From positions 62,001 to 126,000 of the forward strand of contig NZ_LMKK01000003.1 in assembly GCF_001421485.1 (NCBI RefSeq): 64,000 nt of DNA. Reading direction: 5' to 3'. A model generated the notes under the pieces. That model was not told the DNA's origin, did not search any database, and saw nothing but the letters and a program-made list of their open reading frames with translations. Positions 6,629-15,892 of the stretch are shown one piece after another. The stretch comes from Agreia sp. Leaf210 (GTDB lineage: Bacteria > Actinomycetota > Actinomycetes > Actinomycetales > Microbacteriaceae). How positions within the stretch are numbered: position 1 is the stretch's first letter; the number at the start of each line of letters is the position of its first letter. The position numbers and the translations under genes were made by a program.

Positions 6629-9241
6629 TTATTGTCCCTTTCGCACGGGAATCGAGGGTCCCGAGACGAGAACACGTTCCGCTGCCGCGGCCCGCTCGTC
6701 GGGGCGGGCCGGCCTCGGTTGGTCGCGTTCGGTGACCTGCACCACGTTCGGATCCGCGGTGCGTGGGGCATTCACGAACGAGCGGAACCGACGAAGCCGC
6801 TCAGGGTCGTTCAGCGTCGCCGCCCATTCGTCCTCGTAGTTGCCGACGTGCTCGGCCATCGCGGCCTCGAGCTCGTCGGCCAGCCCGAGCGAGTCGTTGC
6901 AGACGACGTCTCGCACATGGTCGAGTCCGCCGGGCAGTTCCTCCTGCCAGCGCGCCGTGCGCTGCAGGCGGTCGGCGGTGCGGATGTAGTACATGAGGTA
7001 GCGGTCGATGTATGCGATGAGCGTCTTGTCGTCGAGGTCCTGGGCGAGCAGCAGAGCGTGCGCCGGCTGATAGCCCCCGTTGCCACCCACGTACAGATTC
7101 CACCCCTGCTCGGTGGCGATGATGCCGATGTCCTTGCTGCGCGCCTCGGCGCATTCGCGGGCGCAACCAGACACTCCGAGCTTGAACTTGTGCGGCGACC
7201 GCAACCCTCGATAGCGCAACTCGAGCTCGATGGCCATCGCCACGGCATCCTGCACGCCGAAACGACACCAGGTCGAGCCCACGCACGACTTCACCGTGCG
7301 CAGCGACTTGCCGTAGGCCTGTCCCGACTCGAAGCCCGCGTCGACGAGGATCTTCCAGATGTCGGGTAGCTGTTCGAGACGCGCGCCGAACATGTCGATG
7401 CGCAGCCCGCCCGTGAGCTTCGTGTAGAGATTGAACTGCTCGGCCACCTCGGCGATCACCTTGAGCTTGGCCGGGGTGATCTCCCCACCCGGAATGCGGG
7501 GGACGACCGAGTACGTGCCGTCTTTCTGCATATTCGCGAGGGCCCGGTCGTTCGTGTCCTGCAGGGCGCCGCTTCCGGAGTCGAGGATGTATTTCGAGGT
7601 CTGGGTGGCCAGGATCGACGCCATCACGGGTTTGCACACATCGCAGCCGAGGCCGCGCCCGAAGTGCTCCATGATGTGCTCGTAACTGGTGAGTTGCAGA
7701 ATGCGCACGGCCTCGAACAGCTCGCTGCGGCTGAGATCGACGTGCTCGCAGAGGGCCTTCGACACCTCGATTCCGGCTTTGGAGAGCTCGGTCTCGAGAA
7801 TCTTCTTGACCAGCGGCACGCACGATCCGCACTGGGTTCCCGCCCGGGTACACGCCTTGAGTGGACCCAGTTCGGTGCACGCCTCCGCATGCTCGCCGCG
7901 GATCGCTTCGCGTACGGCTCCGACCGAGACGTTGTTGCACGAGCACAGCTGAACGTCGTCGGGCAGCTCGGCGCTCGCGGGGGCCTCGACGCCGGCAGCA
8001 GAAAGGTAGGCGCTGGGCTCGCCCGGAAGCTCTCGGCCGAGGAGAGGCCTCAGCGCGGTGTTCGGCGCGGCGTCTCCCACGAAGATGCCGCCGAGCAGCG
8101 TCTTGGCATCGTTCGAGACGACGATCTTCTGGTACATGCCGCGTGCAGGATCTGCGTAGACGACCTCGAGGGCGCCGTCGGATGCTCCGAGTGCGTCGCC
8201 GAAGCTCGCCACCTCGACGCCCGACAGCTTGAGTTTCGTCGCGTCGTCGATGCCGGGGAAGCTCGCGGCGCCGCCGTGGATCCTGTCGGCCACGACCTCG
8301 GCCATGGCGTTCGCCGGAGCGACGAGACCCACGCAGACACCGCCCACGCTCGCGACCTCGCCGATCGCCCAGACGCCCGGGTGCGACGAGCTGCAGTCGT
8401 CACCGATGGCGATGCCGCCTCGCGCGCCGATATCGAGCCCCGCCGCACGCGCGAGTTCGTCGCGCGGGGTGATGCCGATCGAGAACACCACGAGATCGGC
8501 GCTGATGGCCCGGCCGTCGGTCAACTCGACGCCGAGCACCCGTCCGGAGGGGCCGGTGAGCACCTGGGTCGGCCGGTTCCCCAGAGCGAGCGTCACGCCC
8601 TGAGCCTCGATCAGGCGACCGAGGGCCTGTCCGGCACCCTCGTCGAGTTGAGCCGACATCAGCCATCTGCCGGAGTGCACGATCGTCGAGCGGGCTCCGA
8701 GCCTCTGGAGGCCGCCGGCCGCCTCGAGTCCGAGAAGGCCGCCGCCCACCACGACCACATCGGCGGGGCGACCGAGACTCGTCGCCAGCCTCGCAGCCTC
8801 GGCCACGAGGAAGTCGACGTCCTCGATGGTGCGGTAGACGTATCCCGACGATGCGCCGGGGATCGGAGGAACCGTCGCCGCCGAACCCGTGGCGAAGACC
8901 AGGTCGTCGTACGACAGGATGCTGCCGTCCGCCAGTTCGACGGAACACGCCTCGAGGTCGACTCGGCTCGCGGCGACGCCGCCCCGGTACGTGATTCCCG
9001 GCGAACTCCACAGTTCCCTGTCGCCGAGGGTCAGATCCTCCGATGACACGAGACGGCGGGAGAGGGCCACGCGGTCGTACGGCAGGTGTGTCTCTTCGCC
9101 GACGACGGTCACCGTCACGTCGGGAGAGTCGCCGTGGGCTCGGCGCGAGTGCACCGACTCGGCGAACCTGTGCGCGGCGGGTCCGCCACCGATGACGACG
9201 ACTCGATGAGCTCGATCGCCAGAGAAGTTCGGGCTCGTCAT
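6629..9241 (-). CDS. nirB: Assimilatory nitrite reductase [NAD(P)H], large subunit
   Basis: The 870-residue enzyme reduces nitrite to ammonium with six electrons from NAD(P)H. Seen in order: an FAD/NAD oxidoreductase module (VVVIGGGPAAHRF near 15; VVVVGGGLLGLEAAGGL); BFD-type [2Fe-2S] segments (CSCNN near 432 and CTRAGTQCGSC near 465); a ferredoxin-like half domain; and the siroheme/[4Fe-4S] site C-x5-C near 652 (CVGSTWC) with C-x3-C near 692 (CAREC). Length and order match the family. The start at 9241 has GGAAGG seven bases upstream; an in-frame ATG five codons earlier is less likely. It heads a nirB-cobA-nnaR-like operon and is divergent from nirD across a 226-bp control region. Confidence 0.95.
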   Translation of the reverse strand: MTSPNFSGDRAHRVVVIGGGPAAHRFAESVHSRRAHGDSPDVTVTVVGEETHLPYDRVALSRRLVSSEDLTLGDRELWSSPGITYRGGVAASRVDLEACSVELADGSILSYDDLVFATGSAATVPPIPGASSGYVYRTIEDVDFLVAEAARLATSLGRPADVVVVGGGLLGLEAAGGLQRLGARSTIVHSGRWLMSAQLDEGAGQALGRLIEAQGVTLALGNRPTQVLTGPSGRVLGVELTDGRAISADLVVFSIGITPRDELARAAGLDIGARGGIAIGDDCSSSHPGVWAIGEVASVGGVCVGLVAPANAMAEVVADRIHGGAASFPGIDDATKLKLSGVEVASFGDALGASDGALEVVYADPARGMYQKIVVSNDAKTLLGGIFVGDAAPNTALRPLLGRELPGEPSAYLSAAGVEAPASAELPDDVQLCSCNNVSVGAVREAIRGEHAEACTELGPLKACTRAGTQCGSCVPLVKKILETELSKAGIEVSKALCEHVDLSRSELFEAVRILQLTSYEHIMEHFGRGLGCDVCKPVMASILATQTSKYILDSGSGALQDTNDRALANMQKDGTYSVVPRIPGGEITPAKLKVIAEVAEQFNLYTKLTGGLRIDMFGARLEQLPDIWKILVDAGFESGQAYGKSLRTVKSCVGSTWCRFGVQDAVAMAIELELRYRGLRSPHKFKLGVSGCARECAEARSKDIGIIATEQGWNLYVGGNGGYQPAHALLLAQDLDDKTLIAYIDRYLMYYIRTADRLQRTARWQEELPGGLDHVRDVVCNDSLGLADELEAAMAEHVGNYEDEWAATLNDPERLRRFRSFVNAPRTADPNVVQVTERDQPRPARPDERAAAAERVLVSGPSIPVRKGQ

Positions 9242-9317
9242 GGCTGTGCCTTCCACGTGCGTCGTCAGGGGATGCTCGAAGCCTAGGCAGCCTCGATTTC
9301 CTCACGATTGCGCCCAC

Positions 9318-9398
9318 GTAACAGTGTGTGACGCGCGCCTCACCGTGTTCCGGCGGCGCCGAGAGGTCTTTGTTACGCGACTGTCACGGCAACGGTCA
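9318..9398. promoter_or_regulatory. nirB/nirD divergent control region with GlnR-like repeats
   Basis: The clearest site is GTTAC-GCGACT-GTCAC at 9372-9387, which continues with six bases and GGTCA to 9398. A second, looser copy is GTAAC-AGTGTG-TGACG at 9318-9333. The GTNAC-N6-GTNAC (AC-N9-AC) spacing is that of actinobacterial GlnR boxes. It sits between two divergent nitrite reductase genes. Binding by GlnR, or by the HemD/winged-helix protein, is inference. Confidence 0.5.
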
Positions 9399-9467
9399 GA
9401 GGGCGAAATCTACGCCGCCTAGGTTGAGGGAATCCCCGTTCGCGACCGCGCCAGAAAGGCTCGACCT

Positions 9468-9827
9468 ATGACGACCTGGATTCCCGTCTGCCGCCTCGAC
9501 GACCTCGAAGTGCTCTGGGGTGAGGCCGTGCTCGTCGACGGCGAGCAGTTCGCGCTCTTCCGCCTGCCCGGCGACCGCGTCCACGCCGTCTCGAACGAGG
9601 ATCCGGCCACCGGGTCGCAGGTGCTCGCGCGCGGCATCGTCGGTTCGAGGGGAGACCGGGTCACGATCGCCTCGCCGCTGCACAAGCAGGTCTACGACCT
9701 CGAGACAGGGGAGTGCTACAGCACGCCGGAGTACAGCCTGCCGGTCGTCGGTGTTCGTGTCGTCGACGGCGTCGTCGAGATCGCGCGCACGAGTCGGTCC
9801 GGCGCGGGCACCGGCGTAGCCGCGTGA
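9468..9827 (+). CDS. nirD: Nitrite reductase small subunit, NirD
   Basis: This 119-residue Rieske-fold protein starts with WIPVCRLDDL, has VDGEQFALFRLPGDRVHAVSNEDP, and ends with CYSTPEYSLPVVGVRVVDG. As in other NirD proteins the Rieske cysteine and histidine ligands are lost, so it is a structural partner of NirB and not an electron carrier. The start has AGAAAGG eight bases upstream. It is divergent from nirB, which is unusual since the two are most often adjacent on one strand. It overlaps the next gene by one base (TGATG), so the two are translationally coupled. Confidence 0.93.
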   Translation: MTTWIPVCRLDDLEVLWGEAVLVDGEQFALFRLPGDRVHAVSNEDPATGSQVLARGIVGSRGDRVTIASPLHKQVYDLETGECYSTPEYSLPVVGVRVVDGVVEIARTSRSGAGTGVAA

Positions 9828-10597
9828 TGACCGCACGCCCCGTCCTGCTGGCCGCATCCCACGGAACGAGCGATCCGTCGGGACGGCGTGCCGTCGCATC
9901 CCTCGTCTCGGCCGTCGCTGAACGTCGGCGCGACCTGACCGTCGTCGGCTCGTTCGTCGATGTGCAGCAGCCCGATGTACCGACGGCGCTCGACACGATC
10001 GGCCCGGGCACTCCCGTGGTGATCGTGCCGCTTCTGCTCTCGACCGGCTATCACGTGCACGTCGACCTCGCCGAGGCGGCGGCCGAGGCCGTTTGTTCGC
10101 CGACGCCGCGTGAGGTCGTCGTGACGTCGGCCCTCGGCCCGGATGCGCGGCTGTCGCGCATCCTGGCAGAGAGGCTCGCGTCCGCCGGTCTCCGAGACGA
10201 CGACACCGTGGTGCTCGCCGCCGCAGGATCGAGCGACTCCGGCGCGGGTGAGGACTGCCGGGCGATGGGGTCGCTGCTCGCAGCAGAGCTGAAGAGACCC
10301 GTGACCGTGGGATTCCTCTCCGCTGCTGAGCCGAGGCTCGAGCAGGCGGTCACGACTGTTCGCGCCGAGTCGCCCGGTCGACGCGTGGTCGTCGCGAGCT
10401 ACCTGCTCGCCCCCGGCTACTTCCAGTCCCTGGTGCACCGCGCGGGTGCCGACGTCGTGACGGATCCCTTGCTGATCGACGGGCAGAGCCCTCCGCCCGA
10501 GCTCGTCGACGTCGTCGTCGATCGCTTCGAGCGGCAATGTGACGAGCATGTTTCCGAGGCCTATCAGACCGGTCGCACGCGTGCGACGACCTGGTGA
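9827..10597 (+). CDS. Sirohydrochlorin ferrochelatase-like protein (CbiX/SirB family)
   Basis: The 256-residue protein has the CbiX fold. PVLLAASHGTSDPSGRRAV at 5-23 carries the metal-binding His near 12, LLLSTGYHVHVDL near 72-84 carries the second conserved His, and a repeat-like second half contains VVVASYLLAPGYFQ. It would insert iron into sirohydrochlorin to complete siroheme for NirB. The start codon shares its A with the nirD stop (TGATG), so translation is coupled. With CobA this covers the first and last siroheme steps. Cobalt chelation for B12 is an alternative, but no cobalamin genes are near. Confidence 0.85.
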   Translation: MTARPVLLAASHGTSDPSGRRAVASLVSAVAERRRDLTVVGSFVDVQQPDVPTALDTIGPGTPVVIVPLLLSTGYHVHVDLAEAAAEAVCSPTPREVVVTSALGPDARLSRILAERLASAGLRDDDTVVLAAAGSSDSGAGEDCRAMGSLLAAELKRPVTVGFLSAAEPRLEQAVTTVRAESPGRRVVVASYLLAPGYFQSLVHRAGADVVTDPLLIDGQSPPPELVDVVVDRFERQCDEHVSEAYQTGRTRATTW

Positions 10598-10647
10598 CCG
10601 AACGGTAATCGCTGAGGCCGTCGGCTGAAACACCGCGTGGCTAGCGT
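10594..10647 (+). promoter_or_regulatory. narK promoter with GlnR-like repeat
   Basis: GTGAC-CGAACG-GTAAT at 10594-10609 repeats the GTNAC-N6-GTNAY pattern seen at 9372 and begins inside the cbiX stop. TAGCGT at 10642-10647 is a good -10 box, giving a leader of about 40 nt. The site is about 35 bp upstream of the -10, an activator position. The regulator identity is inferred. Confidence 0.45.
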
Positions 10648-10695
10648 CGACACCGACAGCTCGTCTACCCGCACCCTCGACCATCGGAGAACGTC

Positions 10696-12105
10696 TTGAC
10701 CCACACCGAAACACCCTCCGCACCGCTCGTCGCCGATACGACGACGCCCCCCGGGCTCGTGATGCGCCCGGGCCGCTGGATCGACAACTGGAACGCGGAG
10801 GATCCCGCCCAATGGGAGGGTGGAGGAAAGCAGATCGCGGCCCGCAACCTCAGATGGTCGATCTTCGCCGAGTTCCTCGGCTTCGTCATCTGGCAGCTCT
10901 GGAGCATCGTCGTCGTGTCGCTGCCGGCGGTCGGCTTCACTTTCGACACCGGTCAGATCTTCTGGCTGATCTCCATCCCCAGCCTGGTCGGCGCGACCCT
11001 GCGCTTTCCGTACAGCTTCATGGTGCCGAAGTTCGGCGGCCGGAACTGGACGATCATCTCGGCAGGCCTGCTTCTGATTCCGGCGACCGGCCTCGCGATC
11101 TGTGTCGGGCATCCGGACACGCCGTTCGGCGTCATGCTCGGCGTCGCGGCGCTCGCGGGCCTCGGCGGCGGAAACTTCGCCAGCTCGATGTCGAACATCA
11201 CCTACTTCTATCCCCAGAGTCAGAAGGGATGGGCGCTCGGCTTGAACGCGGCCGGCGGCAACCTGGGCGCATCCGTCGCGCAGCTCGTCGTGCCGATCGC
11301 CATCACCATCGGCGCGGCGGTGACCCTCAACCTGCCGCTCGCCGGGTGGATCTGGATTCCGTTCATCCTTCTCGCGATGTGGGGCGCCTACCGCCACATG
11401 GACAACCTCTCGAGCGCCAAGTCCGACTTCAGAGCCTCGCTCGCCGCGCTGCGAGAGCCGCATCTGTGGATTCTCGCCCTGCTGTACATCGGCACGTTCG
11501 GGTCGTTCATCGGATTCGCCAGCGTTTTTCCCAAGCTCATCGCCGACCAGTTTCCCGACTTCTCGACCTTCGCCGTTGGGTCGGCGTCGATCTCGCTCGC
11601 CTTTCTCGGAGCTCTGGTGGGCTCGCTTTCGCGGCCCTACGGCGGGCGGCTCGCCGACCGCTTCGGCGGTGCCCGCGTGACGATGGCCGCCTTCGCGGTG
11701 ATGGCGCTCGGGGCCCTCGCCGTGACGTGGACGATCTTTATGAACAACTTCTGGATCTTCCTGGGCTGTTTCCTCCTGCTCTTCGTGGCGGGCGGTGTGG
11801 GCAACGGCTCCACCTACCGCATGATTCCGAGCGTCTTCGCGGCTCGGTCCGGCGTCACGGACGCGGCGACGAACTCCGGAGACGTGTCGACACAGCGCAA
11901 GACCGCGGCCTCGCTCGGCCTCATCTCTGCGATCGGGGCGTACGGAGGGTTCGTCATCCCGCAGATGCTGGGCCTCTCGAAGACCTCGACGGGCGACTAC
12001 ACGAGTGCGCTGAACATGTTCGTCGTGGCCTACGTCGTGTTGATGATCGTCACCGGAGTCGTCTACCTGCGCCGCGGCTCCGCGTTCAGCGGCCAGCGCA
12101 TCTGA
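10696..12105 (+). CDS. narK: Nitrate/nitrite transporter, NarK-type MFS
   Basis: The 469-residue membrane protein has about 12 hydrophobic segments and the nitrate signature GLGGGNFASSMSNITYFYP, followed by GWALGLNAAGGNLG near 160-200. A second signature-like stretch, GGVGNGSTYRMIP, is in the C-terminal half. It imports nitrate or exchanges nitrate and nitrite. Translation starts at TTG 10696, with GGAGA six bases upstream; no ATG/GTG fits as well. It is 33 bp ahead of the nitrate reductase gene and in the same operon, so its role in assimilation is well supported. Confidence 0.93.
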   Translation: MTHTETPSAPLVADTTTPPGLVMRPGRWIDNWNAEDPAQWEGGGKQIAARNLRWSIFAEFLGFVIWQLWSIVVVSLPAVGFTFDTGQIFWLISIPSLVGATLRFPYSFMVPKFGGRNWTIISAGLLLIPATGLAICVGHPDTPFGVMLGVAALAGLGGGNFASSMSNITYFYPQSQKGWALGLNAAGGNLGASVAQLVVPIAITIGAAVTLNLPLAGWIWIPFILLAMWGAYRHMDNLSSAKSDFRASLAALREPHLWILALLYIGTFGSFIGFASVFPKLIADQFPDFSTFAVGSASISLAFLGALVGSLSRPYGGRLADRFGGARVTMAAFAVMALGALAVTWTIFMNNFWIFLGCFLLLFVAGGVGNGSTYRMIPSVFAARSGVTDAATNSGDVSTQRKTAASLGLISAIGAYGGFVIPQMLGLSKTSTGDYTSALNMFVVAYVVLMIVTGVVYLRRGSAFSGQRI

Positions 12106-12138
12106 TCCGACCGAGCCGACACAAAGGACCTGCCCTAG

Positions 12139-14259
12139 ATGACGAGCCGGAACACCCGCACCCATTGCCCGTACTGTGCGCTGCAATGTGCCATGACCCT
12201 GTCGCCGTCGGCCGCGGCCGGTGCTTCGTTGAGCGTCTCGGGTCGCGACTTTCCCACGAATCGCGGCGGGCTGTGCAAGAAGGGCTGGACCTCGGCCGAG
12301 CTCATCGACTCGCCGCAACGCATCAGCTCGCCGCTCATGCGCGATGCGAAGGGCGAGCTCGTCGCGGCGTCGTGGGAGGACGCTCTCGACGCGGTAGCGG
12401 ATACGGTGTCCCGCAGCCGAGCGGAGTTCGGGGCGGATTCGGTGGGTGTCTTCGGCGGAGGCGGACTGACCAACGAGAAGGCCTATCAGCTGGGCAAGTT
12501 CGCTCGCGTCGCGCTGGGAACGTCGCGCATCGACTACAACGGGCGGTTTTGCATGTCGTCCGCGGCCGCGGCCGGCAACCGGGCTTTCGGCCTCGACCGT
12601 GGCCTGCCCTTTCCCCTCGACGATCTCGATCGGGCGTCGACGATCATGATGCTCGGCTCGAACGTCGCCGAGACCATGCCGCCGTTCATCGGACATCTGG
12701 CCGGTGCGCGCGCGGCTGGCGGCCTCATCGTCGTCGACCCCCGTCGATCGCCGACGGCCCGCCTCACGGAGGACGGGGGAGGCATGCACGTGCAGCCCAC
12801 ACCGGGCAGCGATCTGATTCTGCTCCTGGGGCTCACCCACATCGTGATCGCTGAGAGGCTGCACGACGTCGAGTATCTCGAGCGCCGCACGAGCGGATTC
12901 GACAGCGTCCGACGGAGCGTCAGCTCCTGGTGGCCAGAGAGAGTGCAGTCTCGAACCGGCGTTCCGGTGCACCAGCTGCGGGCGATCGCGCGTCGGCTCG
13001 CGCAGGGTGAGGGAACCTACATCCTCACCGGCAGGGGAGTGGAGCAGCACGCCGACGGCACCGACACCGCGACCGCCGCCATCAATCTGAGCCTCGTGCT
13101 CGGCCTCGTGGGCAGCGCGACGGGCGGCTACGGAACGTTGACGGGGCAGGGCAACGGCCAGGGCGGTCGCGAACACGGACAGAAGAGCGACCAGCTGCCC
13201 GGATACCGGAAGATCACCGATGCCGCGGCTCGCGCCCACGTCGCGACGGTCTGGGGCGTCGAGGCGGCGTCGCTGCCAGGCCCGGGCCTCCCGGCCGTCG
13301 AACTGCTGCAGTCTCTCGGAATGGACGGCGGCGTGCGATGCCTTCTCGTGCATGGTTCGAACGTCGTGGTCTCCGCGCCCGACGTGTCCGCCGTCCGTGC
13401 CGGACTCGCCCGCCTCGACCTGCTCGTCGTCTGCGATTTCTTTCTCTCCGAGACCGCGTCGCTCGCCGACGTCGTTCTGCCCGTCACGCAGTGGGCGGAG
13501 GAGGAGGGCACGATGACGAATCTCGAGGGCCGCGTCCTGCGTCGACGCAGAGCGATCGACCCTCCCGAGGGCGTGCGCAGCGAGCTGTGGATTCTGAGCG
13601 AGCTGGCACGTCGGCTCGGCTCCGCCGGTCGGTTCAGCACCGACGCTCCGACCGTGTTCGACGAGCTGTGCCGGGCCTCTGAGGGCGGGCTCGCCGACTA
13701 CTCGGGGCTCAGCTACGACGCGCTCGACGACGATACTGCTGCGGCGTACTGGCCCTACCCCCGCGGATCGTCGGGAACCCCCCGTCTCTTCGTCGACGCC
13801 TTCGCTCACGCCGATGACCGCGCCCGTCTCGTCGCGGTGAAAGCGACGGAACACGACGGGGTGGCGCAAACAGACGGCGTCGTCACTCTCATCACCGGTC
13901 GCCTGCTCGAGCACTACCAGTCGGGAGCGCAGACTCGCCGGGTGCCGGAGCTCCTGACCGCGAAACCGGAGGCGCGGATGCAGATCCACCCGGCCACGGC
14001 AGAGCTGCTCGGTATCGACGACGGATGCCGGGTCGAACTGAGCCGGGGCGACGCCATCGTGAGTTGCCGAGCCGAGTGGAGCCTCGGAATCCGCCCCGAC
14101 ACCGTCTTCCTGCCCTTCCACTTCGGTGGCGAGCAGTGCGCGAACCTCCTGACCGAACAGGTCACCGACCCGGTCTCGGGCATGCCCGAGTTCAAGCGCA
14201 CCACCGTTCGCATCCGCTCTCTCGACACGGTCGCGCTACCGGAGGTCGTTCATGTCTGA
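12139..14259 (+). CDS. nasC: Assimilatory nitrate reductase, molybdopterin catalytic subunit
   Basis: The 706-residue protein has an N-terminal [4Fe-4S] site (Cys10, 13, 17 in CPYCALQC; Cys46 in GGLCKKGW) and the Mo-ligand region NGRFCMSS near 135-142. Bis-MGD binding segments follow (MMLGSNVAETMPP; VVDPRRSPTA; GQGNGQGGREHG), and a C-terminal molybdopterin-dinucleotide domain spans about 580-700 (LITGRLLEHYQSGAQTRR). It reduces nitrate to nitrite in the cytoplasm; no Tat signal is present. The AAAGGA ribosome site is 12 nt upstream. It overlaps the flavoprotein gene by 8 nt. The subunit symbol varies between organisms (nasA, nasC or narB). Confidence 0.93.
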   Translation: MTSRNTRTHCPYCALQCAMTLSPSAAAGASLSVSGRDFPTNRGGLCKKGWTSAELIDSPQRISSPLMRDAKGELVAASWEDALDAVADTVSRSRAEFGADSVGVFGGGGLTNEKAYQLGKFARVALGTSRIDYNGRFCMSSAAAAGNRAFGLDRGLPFPLDDLDRASTIMMLGSNVAETMPPFIGHLAGARAAGGLIVVDPRRSPTARLTEDGGGMHVQPTPGSDLILLLGLTHIVIAERLHDVEYLERRTSGFDSVRRSVSSWWPERVQSRTGVPVHQLRAIARRLAQGEGTYILTGRGVEQHADGTDTATAAINLSLVLGLVGSATGGYGTLTGQGNGQGGREHGQKSDQLPGYRKITDAAARAHVATVWGVEAASLPGPGLPAVELLQSLGMDGGVRCLLVHGSNVVVSAPDVSAVRAGLARLDLLVVCDFFLSETASLADVVLPVTQWAEEEGTMTNLEGRVLRRRRAIDPPEGVRSELWILSELARRLGSAGRFSTDAPTVFDELCRASEGGLADYSGLSYDALDDDTAAAYWPYPRGSSGTPRLFVDAFAHADDRARLVAVKATEHDGVAQTDGVVTLITGRLLEHYQSGAQTRRVPELLTAKPEARMQIHPATAELLGIDDGCRVELSRGDAIVSCRAEWSLGIRPDTVFLPFHFGGEQCANLLTEQVTDPVSGMPEFKRTTVRIRSLDTVALPEVVHV

Positions 14260-15892
14260 GTCGCCGCTCCGTGTCGTCGTGATCGGATATGGACCCGTGG
14301 GTGCACGCCTCGTCGACGAACTGCTGCCCGCCGTGTCCGCCGGGCTCATCGCGGTCACCGTGGTCGGAGCGGAGGCCGACGCCGCGTACAACAGGGTGCT
14401 CATCGCCGAACTAGCCGTCGGGCGCGCCGAGAGGGAGAGTCTCGAGGTGACCGACCCGGGCGAGGCCATCGCGGCCGGTGTTTCCGTGCGCACCGGCGTC
14501 GCCGCTGTGTCGATCGAGCGCACGCGCCGCACGGTGACGCTGAGCGACGGCTCCACGATCGGATACGACCGCGTGGTCCTCGCCACCGGTGCCCGGGCGA
14601 ACGTGCCCACGCTCGCAGGGGTCACCCGTCTGCGTTATGACCATCGCCCTCCTGCGGCTGATGCCAGCCGACTCGACTCGGCCGAGGCACCCCTGCCTCG
14701 CGGCATCACCGCGCTGCGCGATCTGGCCGACGCCGACACCGTGGCACGCGCAGTGAGTCTCGGTCAGAGAATCCTCGTTCTCGGAGCGGGAGTGCTGGGC
14801 ATGGAGCTCGCCCTGGCCGCCGCCGAGGCCGGAGCGGAGGTGGGCGTGGTCTATCACGGCGAGATCCCCATGGCACGTCAGCTCGATCGCGGCGCCGGTC
14901 TGCTGCTCGCCCGAGGCGCCCGCCATTCGTCGGTGAGCATGATCTCACGTTCTCCTGCGGAGAGCGTCGTCTTTCGTCAGGACCACGACGGGGTGGATCG
15001 ATTCGATGCGCTCGTGTGCGCGGACGGCAAACAGATCTCGGCGGATCTGCTGGTACTCAGCTGCGGTGTCGGCGCCCGCAGCGAGCTCGCTCGCCTCTGC
15101 GGCCTCGACGTGGCCACGGGCATCCTCGTCGACGAGCGACTCACCTGTTGGAGCGACGATCGAATCCATGCCATCGGCGACTGCGCACAGATCGCGGCAC
15201 GACCGAGTATCGGCGATTCTCAGGCTCCGCCTCGCGGTGCACCGTCCGGCCTGATCGGTCCAGGCTGGCGTCAGGCCGACTGGCTCGCCCGGTCGTTGAC
15301 CGCTAGCGCCTCAGGGCTCGCGAAGCCCGAACCTCTCGAGGTCGACCGCGATGCCGTGGTCATGCTGAAGGCATCCGGCATCGACGTCGTCGCCGTGGGC
15401 GACGTCTCGAGAGATGCGCTCGACGACCTCGCCGACGACGTGCACAGCGGAGCCGAAGCGCACACGAGCGGATGCCGCCACGAACCGGCCCGCAGAGTGT
15501 CGAGTTGGATGGACGCGGAGCACGGCCGTTACGTGAAGATGATCACGCGAGCGGGGGTGCTCGAGGCGCTCGTCTGCGTGGGCATGCCCCGCGCAGCCGC
15601 CGAGCTGACGCTGCTCTTCGAACGACGCAGCGAACTCCCCACGGATCGTTCCGTGCTGTTGCGTCACGACGGCCCCGACATCGACGATGCGTCGACGGGC
15701 GACATATTCGCGGAGGACGCCACCGTCTGCTGGTGTAACGCCGTAACGGTCGGAGCCATCGCGACAGCCGCCGAGGCGGGACATGCCAGCGTGGCGTGCA
15801 TCGGCAAGGCGACGCGCGCGGGCACGGGATGCGGCGGCTGCAAGGAGCGCATCGCGCACGTGCTCGAGCACGTCGCGGTGCTTACGCCCTGA
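14252..15892 (+). CDS. Nitrate reductase electron-transfer flavoprotein with C-terminal BFD [2Fe-2S] domain
   Basis: The 546-residue protein resembles the N-terminal half of NirB: FAD motif VVVIGYGPVGARLVDEL near 8-24, NAD motif ILVLGAGVLGMELALAAAEAG near 173-193, and a closing FAD motif (HAIGDCAQIA). The last 60 residues are a bacterioferritin-associated-ferredoxin type [2Fe-2S] domain (CWCNAVTVGAIA and CIGKATRAGTGCGGCKERI). By analogy with NasB it would pass NAD(P)H electrons to the molybdoenzyme, with whose gene it overlaps by 8 nt. Its stop overlaps the convergent SRPBCC gene by 11 bp. The partner role is inference from context. Confidence 0.85.
   Translation: MSESPLRVVVIGYGPVGARLVDELLPAVSAGLIAVTVVGAEADAAYNRVLIAELAVGRAERESLEVTDPGEAIAAGVSVRTGVAAVSIERTRRTVTLSDGSTIGYDRVVLATGARANVPTLAGVTRLRYDHRPPAADASRLDSAEAPLPRGITALRDLADADTVARAVSLGQRILVLGAGVLGMELALAAAEAGAEVGVVYHGEIPMARQLDRGAGLLLARGARHSSVSMISRSPAESVVFRQDHDGVDRFDALVCADGKQISADLLVLSCGVGARSELARLCGLDVATGILVDERLTCWSDDRIHAIGDCAQIAARPSIGDSQAPPRGAPSGLIGPGWRQADWLARSLTASASGLAKPEPLEVDRDAVVMLKASGIDVVAVGDVSRDALDDLADDVHSGAEAHTSGCRHEPARRVSSWMDAEHGRYVKMITRAGVLEALVCVGMPRAAAELTLLFERRSELPTDRSVLLRHDGPDIDDASTGDIFAEDATVCWCNAVTVGAIATAAEAGHASVACIGKATRAGTGCGGCKERIAHVLEHVAVLTP

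Noticed and set aside
10564-14121. Open frame of about 1185 codons on the minus strand
   Set aside because: It is antisense to narK and the nitrate reductase gene, rich in Arg/Asp/His, and has no domain. It is a high-GC third-position artefact.
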